A stretch of 64,000 bases of DNA from positions 3,100,001 to 3,164,000 of the forward strand of contig OZ245822.1 in assembly GCA_965228545.1 (NCBI GenBank), written 5' to 3'. Under the pieces are notes generated by a model. It was not told where the DNA came from, made no database searches, and saw only the letters and a program-made list of their open reading frames with translations. The stretch comes from HXMU1420-13 sp965228545. GTDB taxonomy: Bacteria > Bacteroidota > Rhodothermia > Balneolales > Balneolaceae. This document shows, one piece after another, positions 1 to 9,217 of the stretch; within the stretch, counting starts at the first letter, position 1, and the number at the start of each line of letters is the position of its first letter. The position numbers were made by a program, and so were the translations under genes.

Positions 1-1
1 A

Positions 2-904
2 CTTGAAACGGCAAAGCAGATTAAATCAAATCACAATGCAAACCGCTCGCTTGGTAAGAATAAATCTATTGGGTTGATTTTCCTTAATCCAAGTTTGCGA
101 ACGCGACTGAGCGCTCAACATGCTGCCATGAATTTAGGCATGGATGTAGTATTGCTGGATGTAAACTCCGGCGGGTGGAAGCTTGAATTTGACGATGGCG
201 TAATTATGAATGGAGATTCTGCCGAACATGTGAAGGAAGCTGCTGGAGTGTTAGGCCGTTACTTTGATGTATTAGCAATCCGTTCGTTTGCCTCGCTCAA
301 AGATCGTAAAAAGGATTACAGCGAAGAAGTATTAAATGCATTTGCTAGCTATTCCGGGAAACCGATCATCAATATGGAGTCCGCAACGGGACATCCATTA
401 CAAGCTTTCGCTGATTTAATCACAATTAATGAGCATAAAGTAAAGGAAAAGCCAAAAGTGGTGCTCAGTTGGGCTCCTCATCCCAAAGCATTACCACAAG
501 CCGTTGCAAATTCCTTTGTTCGATGGATGAGAGCCGCTCAAGTTGAGTTGGTGGTTACACATCCTGCGGGTTATGAGCTTGCTGATGAAGTAATTAGATC
601 GGTACCGGTCATTTATGATCAGCAGGAAGCTTTTGCTGATGCTGATTTTATCTATGCCAAAAACTGGAGCAGTTACACAAACTACGGTAAAGTGTTAACT
701 ACCGATCCTTCTTGGATGATAACACAGCAAAAAATGAATCTGACCAATCAGGGAAAGTTCATGCATTGTTTACCGGTTCGCAGAAATGTAATCGTCGAAG
801 ACGCTGTGTTGGATGGCGAAAGCAGTATCGTTTTGCATCAAGCCGAAAACAGGATTATTTCTATGCAAACTGTGCTGCAGCTTATGCTGGAGGAATCACT
901 ATGA
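2..904 (+). CDS. N-acetylornithine / N-succinylornithine carbamoyltransferase (5' end outside window)
   Basis: Transfers the carbamoyl group to an acylated ornithine in the Bacteroidota version of arginine synthesis. The reading frame is already open at base 2, so the N-terminus lies upstream; an internal TTG at 74 is not the real start. The carbamoyl-phosphate loop NPSLRTR is at nt 86-106, where ordinary OTCases have STRT. The C-terminal HCLP motif is at nt 764-775, followed by QAENRIISMQ. NPSLRTR separates it from plain argF. Whether the substrate is acetyl- or succinyl-ornithine depends on one residue that I cannot place with certainty. It overlaps argB by 4 nt (ATGA), so the genes are translationally coupled in an arginine operon. 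Confidence 0.9.
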   Translation, partial: LETAKQIKSNHNANRSLGKNKSIGLIFLNPSLRTRLSAQHAAMNLGMDVVLLDVNSGGWKLEFDDGVIMNGDSAEHVKEAAGVLGRYFDVLAIRSFASLKDRKKDYSEEVLNAFASYSGKPIINMESATGHPLQAFADLITINEHKVKEKPKVVLSWAPHPKALPQAVANSFVRWMRAAQVELVVTHPAGYELADEVIRSVPVIYDQQEAFADADFIYAKNWSSYTNYGKVLTTDPSWMITQQKMNLTNQGKFMHCLPVRRNVIVEDAVLDGESSIVLHQAENRIISMQTVLQLMLEESL

Positions 905-1662
905 ATTCGATAAAAGTGATTAAAATTGGTGGGAAAGTTGCAGAAAATGAAGCTTGGTTAACCGAATTTCTGAGTGAATTTAATCAGTTGAAAGGTTCAA
1001 AAATATTGGTTCATGGTGGGGGAGTTTTGGCATCGGATCTTTCTAAACAGCTTGGCATCACCACTACCATGATTGAAGGAAGGCGCGTTACCGATTCTAA
1101 AACTTTAGATGTTGTAACGATGGTTTGTGGCGGACTGATCAACAAAAAAATAGTAGCCAGATTACAAGCTGTGGGACAAAATGCCATTGGACTCACCGGC
1201 GCTGATTTAAACATCATCGAAGCGGATAAACGAAATCCGGTTCCGGTAGATTTTGGGTGGGTCGGGGATATTAATACCGTGCAGGTTGATTGGCTTAAAA
1301 CATTCTTGGAACATGGAATCGTACCAATAATTGCCCCACTTACTCATGATAAAAAAGGGCATTTGCTTAATACTAATGCCGATAACATTGCAGGATTTTT
1401 AACACAAGAGCTAGCGATACGATATGAAGTTGAGCTCATTTTTTGTTTTGATAAACCCGGAGTTTTACAAGAAGGCGTGGTACTCCCAAATCTCGACAGG
1501 CTGAAGTACAACGCATTAAAAGAAGAGCAAGTAATTGTAGATGGCATGATTCCTAAACTCGATCTTGGTTATCATGCCTTAGAAAACGGTGCAAAAAGTG
1601 TGAAACTCACCCAATTTACCGCACTTAACGATCAAGAGAAAGGAACAACACTAGAACTATGA
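901..1662 (+). CDS. argB: Acetylglutamate (or succinylglutamate) kinase
   Basis: Second step of arginine synthesis: phosphorylates an N-acylated glutamate in the cytoplasm. It has 253 residues, a usual length. The start is ATG at 901, giving MNSIKVIKIGGKV with the N-terminal KIGG nucleotide-binding loop. The frame stays open upstream to 712, but that stretch only shadows the transcarbamylase. VHGGG (substrate/ATP glycine loop) and GLTGADLN follow. It overlaps the upstream gene by ATGA and the downstream deacetylase by ATGA (1659-1662), a tight operon. If the upstream transcarbamylase uses succinyl-ornithine, this kinase would use succinylglutamate; that point is inference. Confidence 0.9.
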   Translation: MNSIKVIKIGGKVAENEAWLTEFLSEFNQLKGSKILVHGGGVLASDLSKQLGITTTMIEGRRVTDSKTLDVVTMVCGGLINKKIVARLQAVGQNAIGLTGADLNIIEADKRNPVPVDFGWVGDINTVQVDWLKTFLEHGIVPIIAPLTHDKKGHLLNTNADNIAGFLTQELAIRYEVELIFCFDKPGVLQEGVVLPNLDRLKYNALKEEQVIVDGMIPKLDLGYHALENGAKSVKLTQFTALNDQEKGTTLEL

Positions 1663-2723
1663 ATCAACTAAGAACCTATAGCGATAATGCCATTGAGTTA
1701 CTAAAACAATTGATTCAAACTCCATCATATAGTGGCGAAGAGGATAGGACAGCTGAGATACTGACTGATGCATTAGTAAGTTATGGATTCAATCCAAAGA
1801 GAAAAAAGAATAATGTATGGGCTTTTTCGAAAAATTATGATCCCGCTAAACCAACTCTGCTTTTAAACTCTCATCATGATACCGTGAAAGCAACCGATTC
1901 ATGGACACATGATCCTTTCAAAGCAAACTTATCTAAAGGTAAGTTAGTTGGTTTGGGTAGTAATGATGCAGGTGGACCGCTAGTAAGTTTATTGCACGTT
2001 TTTGTAGCCCTTCAGCAGAAAGAACAGTCTTATAACTTGGTTTTTCTGGCAAGTGCTGAAGAAGAATCGTCAGGAAAAAATGGTGTACCGATTGTGTTGA
2101 AAGATATTGGACCTATAGATGTAGGGGTAGTTGGAGAACCAACATCAATGGATATGGCGATTGCTGAACGAGGTTTAATTGTGCTAGACTGTGTGTCGCA
2201 TGGAAAAAGCGGCCATGCAGCACGAGGTGAAGGAGAAAATGCTATTTACAATGCAATGAAAGATATCGAATGGTTTAAAACCTATAAGTTCGATAAGAAA
2301 TCTGAAGTGCTAGGCGCTATCAATATGACGGTGACTCAAATCAACGCCGGAAGCCTGCATAATGTAGTTCCTGATTCATGTTCGTTTGTGGTAGATGTTC
2401 GTCCCAACGAATATTATAGCAATGAGGAAGTTGTGGAATTGATAAGAAAACATGTAGAATGCGATGTAAATCCGAGGTCGCTAAATCTTAATGCATCGGG
2501 CATAGAATTAGATCATCCGATTGTGCAAAAAGGAAAGAAGTTGGGAATTCGTCAATATGGATCTCAAACAATGAGTGATCAGGTGCACATGCCATTCCCT
2601 TGTATAAAAATGGGTCCTGGAGATACGAAGCGTTCGCATACTGCCGATGAATTCATTTACTTGGATGAAATCCATGATGGCATTCGTGGTTATTTTGAAT
2701 TGCTGGATGGATTGAAACTTTAA
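1659..2723 (+). CDS. M20-family acyl-ornithine deacylase (ArgE/LysK-like)
   Basis: Zinc-dependent deacylase of the M20 peptidase family, expected to release citrulline or ornithine from its acyl carrier form in the arginine route. It has 354 residues. Visible metal-site motifs are HHDTVK (first His/Asp), SNDAGG (bridging Asp), SAEEESSG (general-base Glu and metal Glu), GEPTS and the C-terminal SHTADEF (last His). It starts on the ATG overlapping the argB stop, and argH follows after 12 nt. It resembles the LysK/acetyl-lysine deacetylase type as much as proteobacterial ArgE. Position between argB and argH favours the arginine role, since N-acetylcitrulline must be deacetylated before argininosuccinate is made. 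Confidence 0.85.
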   Translation: MNQLRTYSDNAIELLKQLIQTPSYSGEEDRTAEILTDALVSYGFNPKRKKNNVWAFSKNYDPAKPTLLLNSHHDTVKATDSWTHDPFKANLSKGKLVGLGSNDAGGPLVSLLHVFVALQQKEQSYNLVFLASAEEESSGKNGVPIVLKDIGPIDVGVVGEPTSMDMAIAERGLIVLDCVSHGKSGHAARGEGENAIYNAMKDIEWFKTYKFDKKSEVLGAINMTVTQINAGSLHNVVPDSCSFVVDVRPNEYYSNEEVVELIRKHVECDVNPRSLNLNASGIELDHPIVQKGKKLGIRQYGSQTMSDQVHMPFPCIKMGPGDTKRSHTADEFIYLDEIHDGIRGYFELLDGLKL

Positions 2724-2735
2724 ACTTTGAGGGAT

Positions 2736-4037
2736 ATGTCAAAAAAACTTTGGGAAAAGGGAATTACTACCGATGAATTTATTGAGAAGTTCACGGTTGG
2801 GCGAGATAAAGAATTCGATGTGCAATTAGCTAAGTTTGACGTGCAAGGTACTTTGGCTCATATCGAAATGTTGCAACATGTAGGCTTACTTACAAAGGAT
2901 GAATTTATCAAGTTGTCGAAGGAGTTGAACCGAATACTTTCGGAAGTTATTGAGCCACAGATATTTGAAATTGAAGATGGCGTTGAAGATGTGCATTCTC
3001 AAATCGAACTAATGCTGGTTCGTTCTCTCGGTGATATCGGAAAAAAAGTGCATGCCGGTCGCTCCAGAAACGATCAGGTTTTGGTTGACCTTAAATTATT
3101 TTTGCGATCAGAGCTTTTTACGCTTGTTTCTTTGGTAAAAAAATTGTTTGATACACTATTACTACGGAGCGAAGAGAACAAACAACTATTAGTTCCCGGA
3201 TATACTCATACCCAGGCCGCCATGCCTTCCAGTTTTGGGATTTGGTTTGCCACGTATGCAGAAAGCTTGGTGGATGACCTCGTACTGATGCAATCAGTGC
3301 ATACTATTGTCAATCGTAATCCTTTAGGGTCTGCGGCCGGGTATGGTTCTTCGTTTCCTTTAGATCGAGAATTGACTACCAATCTTTTAAATTTCGATTC
3401 ACCGGCAGTTAATGTGGGTTACGCCCAAATGGGTAGAGGGAAAACAGAGCAATTTTTTGCCTTTGGATTGGCAGCCTTGGCCGGAACGCTCAACAAGCTG
3501 GCGTCTGATATTTGTTTGTACAACAGTCAGAATTTCGGATTCATTAAACTACCCGACGAATTAACTACAGGATCAAGCATCATGCCCCATAAAAAAAATC
3601 CGGATGTGTTCGAATTGATCAGAGCAAAAACAAATTCCATGCTTGCCCTGCCTAATTCTATTTCCATGTTGATGTCGAACTTAACCTCGGGGTATCATAG
3701 GGATTTTCAGATTTTGAAAGAACAACTCTTTCCAGCTATTGAGGAGATGAAAACCTGCTTAGAAATGACTGAATATGCAATTTCAAAAGTTGAGGTGAAC
3801 AAAGATATCCTCAACGATCCCAAGTACGACTTAATCTTTTCAGTGGAAGCAGTTAATCAATTGGTGTTGGATGGGATACCTTTTAGAGATGCCTACTTAT
3901 CAGTAGCTAAGCAGATTGAAGAAGGAACATTTACTCCACCAAAGAAAGTAAGCCATACGCATTTAGGGAGTATTGGAAATCTGGGGAATGAAATGATTAA
4001 GGAAAGGATGGAATCTGTTTATAGTTTCTTCAGATAA
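2736..4037 (+). CDS. argH: Argininosuccinate lyase
   Basis: Last arginine enzyme: cleaves argininosuccinate to arginine and fumarate. It has 433 residues, close to the family norm. The fumarase-superfamily signature GSSIMPHKKNP is present, as are HAGRSRNDQV and GYTHTQ at the substrate site. I chose ATG at 2736 (MSKKLWEKG) rather than the TTG at 2727, because MSKKLWEKG is a typical ArgH start and GAGGGA lies just upstream. It is the last gene of the operon and faces the minus-strand gene at 4051 across 13 nt, with no clear hairpin terminator between them. Confidence 0.95.
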   Translation: MSKKLWEKGITTDEFIEKFTVGRDKEFDVQLAKFDVQGTLAHIEMLQHVGLLTKDEFIKLSKELNRILSEVIEPQIFEIEDGVEDVHSQIELMLVRSLGDIGKKVHAGRSRNDQVLVDLKLFLRSELFTLVSLVKKLFDTLLLRSEENKQLLVPGYTHTQAAMPSSFGIWFATYAESLVDDLVLMQSVHTIVNRNPLGSAAGYGSSFPLDRELTTNLLNFDSPAVNVGYAQMGRGKTEQFFAFGLAALAGTLNKLASDICLYNSQNFGFIKLPDELTTGSSIMPHKKNPDVFELIRAKTNSMLALPNSISMLMSNLTSGYHRDFQILKEQLFPAIEEMKTCLEMTEYAISKVEVNKDILNDPKYDLIFSVEAVNQLVLDGIPFRDAYLSVAKQIEEGTFTPPKKVSHTHLGSIGNLGNEMIKERMESVYSFFR

Positions 4038-4050
4038 TTCCCTCTCACCA

Positions 4051-4791
4051 TCAAATTGATAATCCTACTCGCCAATCACGCAAGTTTTTAAACGAAGGCA
4101 ACATCCTGCTACCATACCAACTGAACCACTCGCCATCAATAAGCTGTATTTTTGAATCGGGTAGATATGCTCGTATTTCTGTTATGTGTTTTTCTTTGAA
4201 AGGAAAAGGTTCGCTGCTTAATAAAATGAGAGCAGGGTTGGCATCTTTAAGCAGATCCATAGTAATTGAGGGATATCTTGACTGATCTCCAAAAACATTT
4301 AGCAAACCAAAGGTTTCCATTACATCGTGTATGTAAGTGTCGTTTCCAACGCTCATCCAAGGATCTTTCCAGATGAAATAACCGGTTTCGATGGGTGTAA
4401 ACTCATTTGCAAAATCTAATTCTGATAAAATGTTCCGTATCAACGGTTCTGCTTTATTCATACGCTCCAGCTTATCAGCGATAAAATGGATGGCAAAAAG
4501 AGCATCTTCGATGGTGGAAATATCGGTAACCAACACTTCACTGAATTCCTGAATAGCTTCTACATCAGATTTAATATTCTCCTCTTTGTTAGCAATTACT
4601 AAATCAGGTTTTATTGTTCGAATCTTATCTATGTTCGGATTTTTTGTGCCTCCAATTATTTCTATACTTTCAATCTCTTTCTTTGGATGGATACAGAATC
4701 GGGTTCTGCCCTTAAGCGAATCGGTAATACCCAAATCAACAAGTAATTCGGTTAAACTAGGAACCAGGCTAACAATTCTTTTGTAAGGCAT
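4051..4791 (-). CDS. Cobalamin-binding / helical-backbone metal receptor-like protein
   Basis: Resembles the periplasmic-binding fold of BtuF/FhuD proteins (PF01497 type). Family landmarks are RIVSLVPSLTELL at the N-terminus and IKPDLVIAN in the first lobe. No signal peptide is visible when the start is ATG at 4791 (MPYKRIVSL), so this 246-residue form would be cytoplasmic. Such forms are common in Bacteroidota and their ligand is often unproven. The frame extends upstream to 4845, but that would overlap the divergent oxidoreductase gene and adds no recognisable signal sequence. Only 16 nt separate the two divergent start codons. The ligand (corrinoid, haem or other) cannot be read from sequence. 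Confidence 0.75.
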   Translation of the reverse strand: MPYKRIVSLVPSLTELLVDLGITDSLKGRTRFCIHPKKEIESIEIIGGTKNPNIDKIRTIKPDLVIANKEENIKSDVEAIQEFSEVLVTDISTIEDALFAIHFIADKLERMNKAEPLIRNILSELDFANEFTPIETGYFIWKDPWMSVGNDTYIHDVMETFGLLNVFGDQSRYPSITMDLLKDANPALILLSSEPFPFKEKHITEIRAYLPDSKIQLIDGEWFSWYGSRMLPSFKNLRDWRVGLSI

Positions 4792-4807
4792 TAAAAATGG
4801 ATCAATA

Positions 4808-5851
4808 ATGGAAATAGGACTTTTTAGCTTCGTCGAAAATACCAAAAACCCACAAACCGGGGAAGGTAGAACTGCCCAACAACGCGTTCAGGATTTGATG
4901 GAGGAAATAAAACTAGCCGACGAGCTGGGATTTGATGTATATGCCATCGGCGAGCATCATCGCGAGGAATTTGTAGCTTCAAATCCGGCTACTTTACTAG
5001 CTGCAGCGGCATCCATCACAAAAAATATTCGATTATCCAGTTCTGTAACCGTACTTGGTTCTGAAGACCCGGTGCGCGTATTTCAGGAATTCGCAACCTT
5101 AGATCTTATTTCAAATGGTCGTGCTGAAATCATAGTGGGGAGAGGTTCGTTTATCGAGTCGTTTCCTTTATTCGGATACGATTTAACTAACTATGAAGAA
5201 TTATTCGAAGAGAAACTTGAGCTATTACTGAAATTAAGAGAAGAAAACCCAATCACCTGGCAGGGTAAATATCGGCCTGCAATAAATAACCTAGGAATAT
5301 TCCCACAACCTGTGCAGGACAAAATACCAATTTGGCGAGCGGTAGGCGGAACTCCAAAGTCGGCGTATGTAACCGGAGCATTGGGCTTGCCATTAGCGTT
5401 AGCAATTATTGGTGGAGCGCCTGAGCAATTTGTTCAATTTGCAGAAATTCATCGACAGGCCGCGGCACAGCATGGTCATCAACGGCCAAAGTTGAGCATA
5501 AATTCGCATGGGTATATTTTGGAGGATTCATCGGATGCAGTGAATCAGGCGTTTCCTGTTTTTAAACATATGATGGATAAAATCGGAGCGGAACGAGGAT
5601 GGCCTCCGATGCAAAGAGAGCAGTTCGAAGCCTCAGCATCATTGAGAGGGGCGAACTTTGTAGGGAGCCCACAGCAAGTGATTGATAAGATCTTGCATCA
5701 ACACGAGTTATTTGATCACGACCGTTTTTTGATGAAAACCAGTATTGGAAGTTTTACTCATGCTCAGGTAATGAAATCCATCGAGCTTTTTGGAACCGAG
5801 GTGATGCCTGTGGTAAAAAAGGAAATCAAATCAAGAAAAGTTAAGGTCTAA
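4808..5851 (+). CDS. LLM-class flavin-dependent oxidoreductase
   Basis: Luciferase-like monooxygenase fold using reduced flavin; the substrate is unknown. It has 347 residues. Family landmarks are AIGEHHREEF near residue 45 and the FMN-barrel stretch LATLDLISNGRAE-like around residues 95-105, with GRGSF following. ATG at 4808 gives MEIGLFSF, the usual start of the beta-1 strand. Its 3' end overlaps the convergent fructosamine-kinase gene by 4 nt. Its start lies 16 nt from the divergent binding-protein start, so its promoter must lie inside that neighbour's coding region. Confidence 0.85.
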   Translation: MEIGLFSFVENTKNPQTGEGRTAQQRVQDLMEEIKLADELGFDVYAIGEHHREEFVASNPATLLAAAASITKNIRLSSSVTVLGSEDPVRVFQEFATLDLISNGRAEIIVGRGSFIESFPLFGYDLTNYEELFEEKLELLLKLREENPITWQGKYRPAINNLGIFPQPVQDKIPIWRAVGGTPKSAYVTGALGLPLALAIIGGAPEQFVQFAEIHRQAAAQHGHQRPKLSINSHGYILEDSSDAVNQAFPVFKHMMDKIGAERGWPPMQREQFEASASLRGANFVGSPQQVIDKILHQHELFDHDRFLMKTSIGSFTHAQVMKSIELFGTEVMPVVKKEIKSRKVKV

Positions 5852-6696
5852 AAAAAGCGTTTAAGTAGTTGATTGGCTTGTTGCACGTAATTTCCACCAA
5901 ATAAATTAGCATGCACCAGAACAGGATACAAGTTGCACAGTTTAAAACGCTCTTCGTATCCTTTCTGAAGTGGGTACACTTCGTTATAGCCTCGATAGAA
6001 TTCATCAGTAAATCCGCCAAATAAATGAGTCATTGCTAAATCCATCTCGCGATGTCCAAAATATACCGCAGGATCATAAATGGCGGTATCCCCGGAAGTG
6101 GTCCACATGTAATTTCCGTTCCACAGATCACCGTGAAGTAAAGCCGGAGGTTCATCAGGGAAAATGATGTATGTGTAATTAAACACACGCTCAAATATGG
6201 CGAGATGAGATTTAGGAAGTAGTGCCGAGTCGATGGCCATTTTAACCTGAGGTTCTAACCGTTCACGGATAAAAAACTCGAGCCAATCGGCATGATAACG
6301 ATTGGATTGCGGTAACTTTCCAATGTAATTTGGTGTTTCCAGCCCAAATAATTCGTTGGATTTTCTATGAAGATGAGCAAGCTGACTTCCAAATAAGTAA
6401 GCGTTTCCGTAACTACTTTCCTCTATAAACTCCATCAACAGAAAATGCTGACTTACAAAACGAGGTTTTGGAATAACTAGTCCGCTTTCTGCAGTGGATA
6501 GTAATTGTAATCCCTGTGCTTCTTTCAGAAACATATCATCTGGAGCATGGAGATTCCATTTAACAAAAAGGCGCTCGCCGGATTCGGTATCCAAACGAGC
6601 GCCGGAATTTATATCGCCACCGGTAACCGATACTTGATCTACGATTTTAGTATCAAGTTCACGTTCTATTTCGGTATGGATGGCCTCGGGCAGCAT
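5848..6696 (-). CDS. Fructosamine/ketosamine kinase family protein
   Basis: Phosphorylates sugar adducts (fructosamine, ribulosamine or erythrulosamine) on proteins so that they fall off: a protein-repair kinase. It has 282 residues, full length. The kinase catalytic loop HGDLWNGN and the metal-binding YDPAVYFGHREMDLAM are clear, as are the N-terminal GGDINSG and LFVKWN (ATP-site lysine). It begins 1 nt after the fabF stop, so it is in the same transcript as fabF, the TetR gene and possibly the LMW phosphatase. Many bacterial homologues act on ribulosamines rather than fructosamines; sequence alone does not tell which. Confidence 0.88.
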   Translation of the reverse strand: MLPEAIHTEIERELDTKIVDQVSVTGGDINSGARLDTESGERLFVKWNLHAPDDMFLKEAQGLQLLSTAESGLVIPKPRFVSQHFLLMEFIEESSYGNAYLFGSQLAHLHRKSNELFGLETPNYIGKLPQSNRYHADWLEFFIRERLEPQVKMAIDSALLPKSHLAIFERVFNYTYIIFPDEPPALLHGDLWNGNYMWTTSGDTAIYDPAVYFGHREMDLAMTHLFGGFTDEFYRGYNEVYPLQKGYEERFKLCNLYPVLVHANLFGGNYVQQANQLLKRFF

Positions 6697-6697
6697 A

Positions 6698-7939
6698 TCA
6701 GTTTACTTTCCCTAAAATTACGATAGTGTTATGTCCTCCAAAGCCAAAAGTATCGCTCATTACATAGTTGATTTCACGCTCTTTCGGCTCATTAATCACA
6801 ATATCTAATCCTTCGGTAGCAGGATCGAGATTATCTACATTGATTGTTGGCGGCACCAAATTATGCTCCATGGCTTTTATTCCAGCAATCGCTTCAACGG
6901 CACCAGCTGCACCTAATAAGTGGCCGGTCATAGATTTGGTTCCACTGATGCTAGGATTTGCACCTGAATCACCAATAACAGCGCGAATTGCCTTTAATTC
7001 GCTGATGTCGCCAACAGGAGTACTTGTTGCGTGCGCGTTTATATAATCAATATCTGAAATAGTGAGATTCGCTTCTTCAAGCGCCAGCTTAATCGCATTT
7101 TTTGCACCTAATCCCTCAGGATGTGTGGCAGATAAATGGTAAGCATCTGCCGTACTTGCAGCTCCTAATACTTCGCAAATGATGTTGGCGCCACGTGCTT
7201 TGGCGTGATCGTAATCTTCCAAAATTAATGCACCGGCTCCTTCACCCATTACAAAACCATCTCGGTCAACATCAAAAGGGCGGGAGGCAGCTTTAGGATT
7301 GTCATTATTGGTTGAAAGCGCACGCATAGCTGAAAATCCACCCACCGAAGCATTAGTAATTGCGGCTTCGGAACCGCCTGTTACAATGATATCCGCTTTA
7401 CCAAGTCGGATGTAATTGAAAGCATCCATAATGGCATTGTTTGAAGATGCACACGCAGACGTTACGGTTTGATTGATGCCCATAAATCCAAATTTAATGG
7501 CTACGATTCCCGAAGCCATATTTGGAATAGTTTTGGGGGTATAATAGGGCGAAAATCTAGGAACACGTCCGCGATCGGCAAAATCGAGTAGTTCTTCTTC
7601 GAAGGTTTCAAATCCTCCCACCCCGGTTGCCCAAATAACTCCGGTTCGTTCTTTATTAATGGAGTCTAAATCAAGTCCCGAGTGCTCAATCGCTTGCAAT
7701 GAGGTATAAAGAGCATACACTACATAAGAATCGTTTTTGCGTACTTCTTTACGGTCGAGGGTTTCTTCGGGATTAAAATCCTTTAGTTCGCAGGCAAAGC
7801 GGGTTTTAAATTTTTCTGCTTCAAATTTTGTAATTGGGCCTGCTCCGCTTTCGCCTTTAACAAGGCTTTCCCAAAATGATTCTACATTATTTCCAATAGG
7901 AGTGAGTGCTCCAATTCCTGTAACAACTACTCTTTTCAT
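6698..7939 (-). CDS. fabF: Beta-ketoacyl-ACP synthase II
   Basis: Condensing enzyme of type II fatty-acid elongation. It has 413 residues, the usual length. The catalytic triad is intact: C163 in TSACASSNN, H303 in NAHATSTPVGD and H340 in MTGHLLGAAG. No acyl carrier protein gene lies next to it, unlike the common acpP-fabF order. Instead it follows a TetR regulator by 20 nt and is followed by the fructosamine-kinase gene after 1 nt. It may be a second, regulated FabF rather than the housekeeping copy; that is inference from context only. Confidence 0.95.
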   Translation of the reverse strand: MKRVVVTGIGALTPIGNNVESFWESLVKGESGAGPITKFEAEKFKTRFACELKDFNPEETLDRKEVRKNDSYVVYALYTSLQAIEHSGLDLDSINKERTGVIWATGVGGFETFEEELLDFADRGRVPRFSPYYTPKTIPNMASGIVAIKFGFMGINQTVTSACASSNNAIMDAFNYIRLGKADIIVTGGSEAAITNASVGGFSAMRALSTNNDNPKAASRPFDVDRDGFVMGEGAGALILEDYDHAKARGANIICEVLGAASTADAYHLSATHPEGLGAKNAIKLALEEANLTISDIDYINAHATSTPVGDISELKAIRAVIGDSGANPSISGTKSMTGHLLGAAGAVEAIAGIKAMEHNLVPPTINVDNLDPATEGLDIVINEPKEREINYVMSDTFGFGGHNTIVILGKVN

Positions 7940-7959
7940 AGTGCTTAGTGATAAGTAAG

Positions 7960-8514
7960 TTAGTGTGTAATTCGGTTAAGTATATTTTGTTTGATAGCCG
8001 CGAAGTGATCGCTTCCGGTAATTCTACTCAATTGAGTTGCGGCAAAAATATTGGTTAAAATGCTTAATGCTTCAGACTCAGCCGTATCGGATAACTGAAT
8101 GCTACCACTTGATTCTCCTTCTTTCAAGGTAGTGGTAAGCCATTCGATTACTGTGTTAGTAAATCCCTGCATATCCTGTTGAATTTCCTCAGTCATTGCA
8201 TTCCAGTCGGTTGCAAAGGCGCCGATTACGCAAATTCTTCCGGAAAGTTGTATCGACGTGTAGAAATTGAGAAAGAACTTAATTTTAGAAAGTGCTTCCT
8301 TTCCTTCAACGCGCTCCGTAAATCGGGAAAAGCTGTCGGAATGATAAGCAACGATTTCTCGAGCTAAGTCCGGTTTAGTGGGAAAATGATAATGAACGGC
8401 TGCATTTTTTATACCAAGTGGTTTTGAAATGTCGGAATAGCTAAATGCATTGTAACCCTTACCTCGCATAAGTTCGTCGGCAAGTACAGTAATTTGATCT
8501 TTGGTTGAGCTCAT
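7960..8514 (-). CDS. TetR/AcrR-family transcriptional regulator
   Basis: DNA-binding repressor of 184 residues. The N-terminal helix-turn-helix runs over about residues 8-50, with the typical YSDISKPLG...AAVHYHFPTKPDL pattern. The C-terminal ligand domain is not recognisable to a subfamily. It lies 20 nt upstream of fabF on the same strand, so it probably controls itself and fabF, perhaps in response to an acyl compound. No clear operator palindrome stands out in the 54-nt gap upstream of it. Confidence 0.85.
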   Translation of the reverse strand: MSSTKDQITVLADELMRGKGYNAFSYSDISKPLGIKNAAVHYHFPTKPDLAREIVAYHSDSFSRFTERVEGKEALSKIKFFLNFYTSIQLSGRICVIGAFATDWNAMTEEIQQDMQGFTNTVIEWLTTTLKEGESSGSIQLSDTAESEALSILTNIFAATQLSRITGSDHFAAIKQNILNRITH

Positions 8515-8568
8515 AAACTTATTAATGAATAAGTAAATATACTGACTGAATAGTAAGCGATCAAATGC

Positions 8569-9081
8569 TTATTTAATCAATGGTTTTAACTCATCGAGTA
8601 AGGCTTTTGTGGACCGCTCCAAAATCTGATACACATTTTCGAAACCTTGCATACCACCGTAGTACGGGTCGGGAACATTGCCATCTTCAGGTTGTGGGTC
8701 AAAATCACGCATCATCACAATGCGTTCATCGAAACGTTGGTTTCTGTCTAGTTCTTTCAAGTTTTGATGGTTGGATGCATCCATGGGTAAGATTAAGTCG
8801 AATTCCTCAAAGTCTGCGTATTCAAAACGGCGTGCTTTTGAGGGCAAGTGCACTCCATGTTGGTTAGCAGTAAACTGGCTTTTACTGTTTGCCGGTTCAC
8901 CCACATGATACGCTGCTGTGCCAGCTGAATCGATATAGAAATACTGTTCCAGTTGCTCAGCTTTAACATGATGTATAAACAAGCCCTCGGCTGTAGGGCT
9001 TCGGCAGATGTTGCCTAAACACACAAAAACGAGTTTATAAGGGTTTTCGCTAGTTATTTCTCTGTGATAAGGTTTGGTCAT
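8569..9081 (-). CDS. Low-molecular-weight protein-tyrosine phosphatase
   Basis: Cysteine phosphatase of about 18 kDa, 170 residues. The P-loop CLGNICRS begins at C21 with R27 (C-x5-R), and the general-acid motif VPDPYYGG is near the C-terminus. LMW-PTPs in bacteria act on phosphotyrosine proteins; the human LMW-PTP-A enzyme has also been reported as a protein-ribulosamine-5-phosphatase. Because a ketosamine kinase lies three genes downstream on the same strand, a role in protein deglycation is worth considering. About 10 extra residues precede the core (start YHREITSENPYK). Confidence 0.9.
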   Translation of the reverse strand: MTKPYHREITSENPYKLVFVCLGNICRSPTAEGLFIHHVKAEQLEQYFYIDSAGTAAYHVGEPANSKSQFTANQHGVHLPSKARRFEYADFEEFDLILPMDASNHQNLKELDRNQRFDERIVMMRDFDPQPEDGNVPDPYYGGMQGFENVYQILERSTKALLDELKPLIK

Positions 9082-9217
9082 TTTAAATATACTCTTGATT
9101 GAAGCGATGGATTGCCGCGTGATGCGGTATTTATTTTTTTGGCCAACAAATCTCTAGCTTTCCGAAAGTTTGATTATATTTCATGCTTTAATTTAATAGG
9201 CCGGATAATCCGCATTT

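Noticed and set aside
712..900. Longer N-terminus for argB
   Set aside because: The stretch is a shadow of the transcarbamylase gene; the ATGA overlap at 901 gives the normal N-terminus.
4792..4845. Extended N-terminus of the cobalamin-binding-like protein
   Set aside because: It would overlap the start of the divergent oxidoreductase gene and adds no signal peptide.
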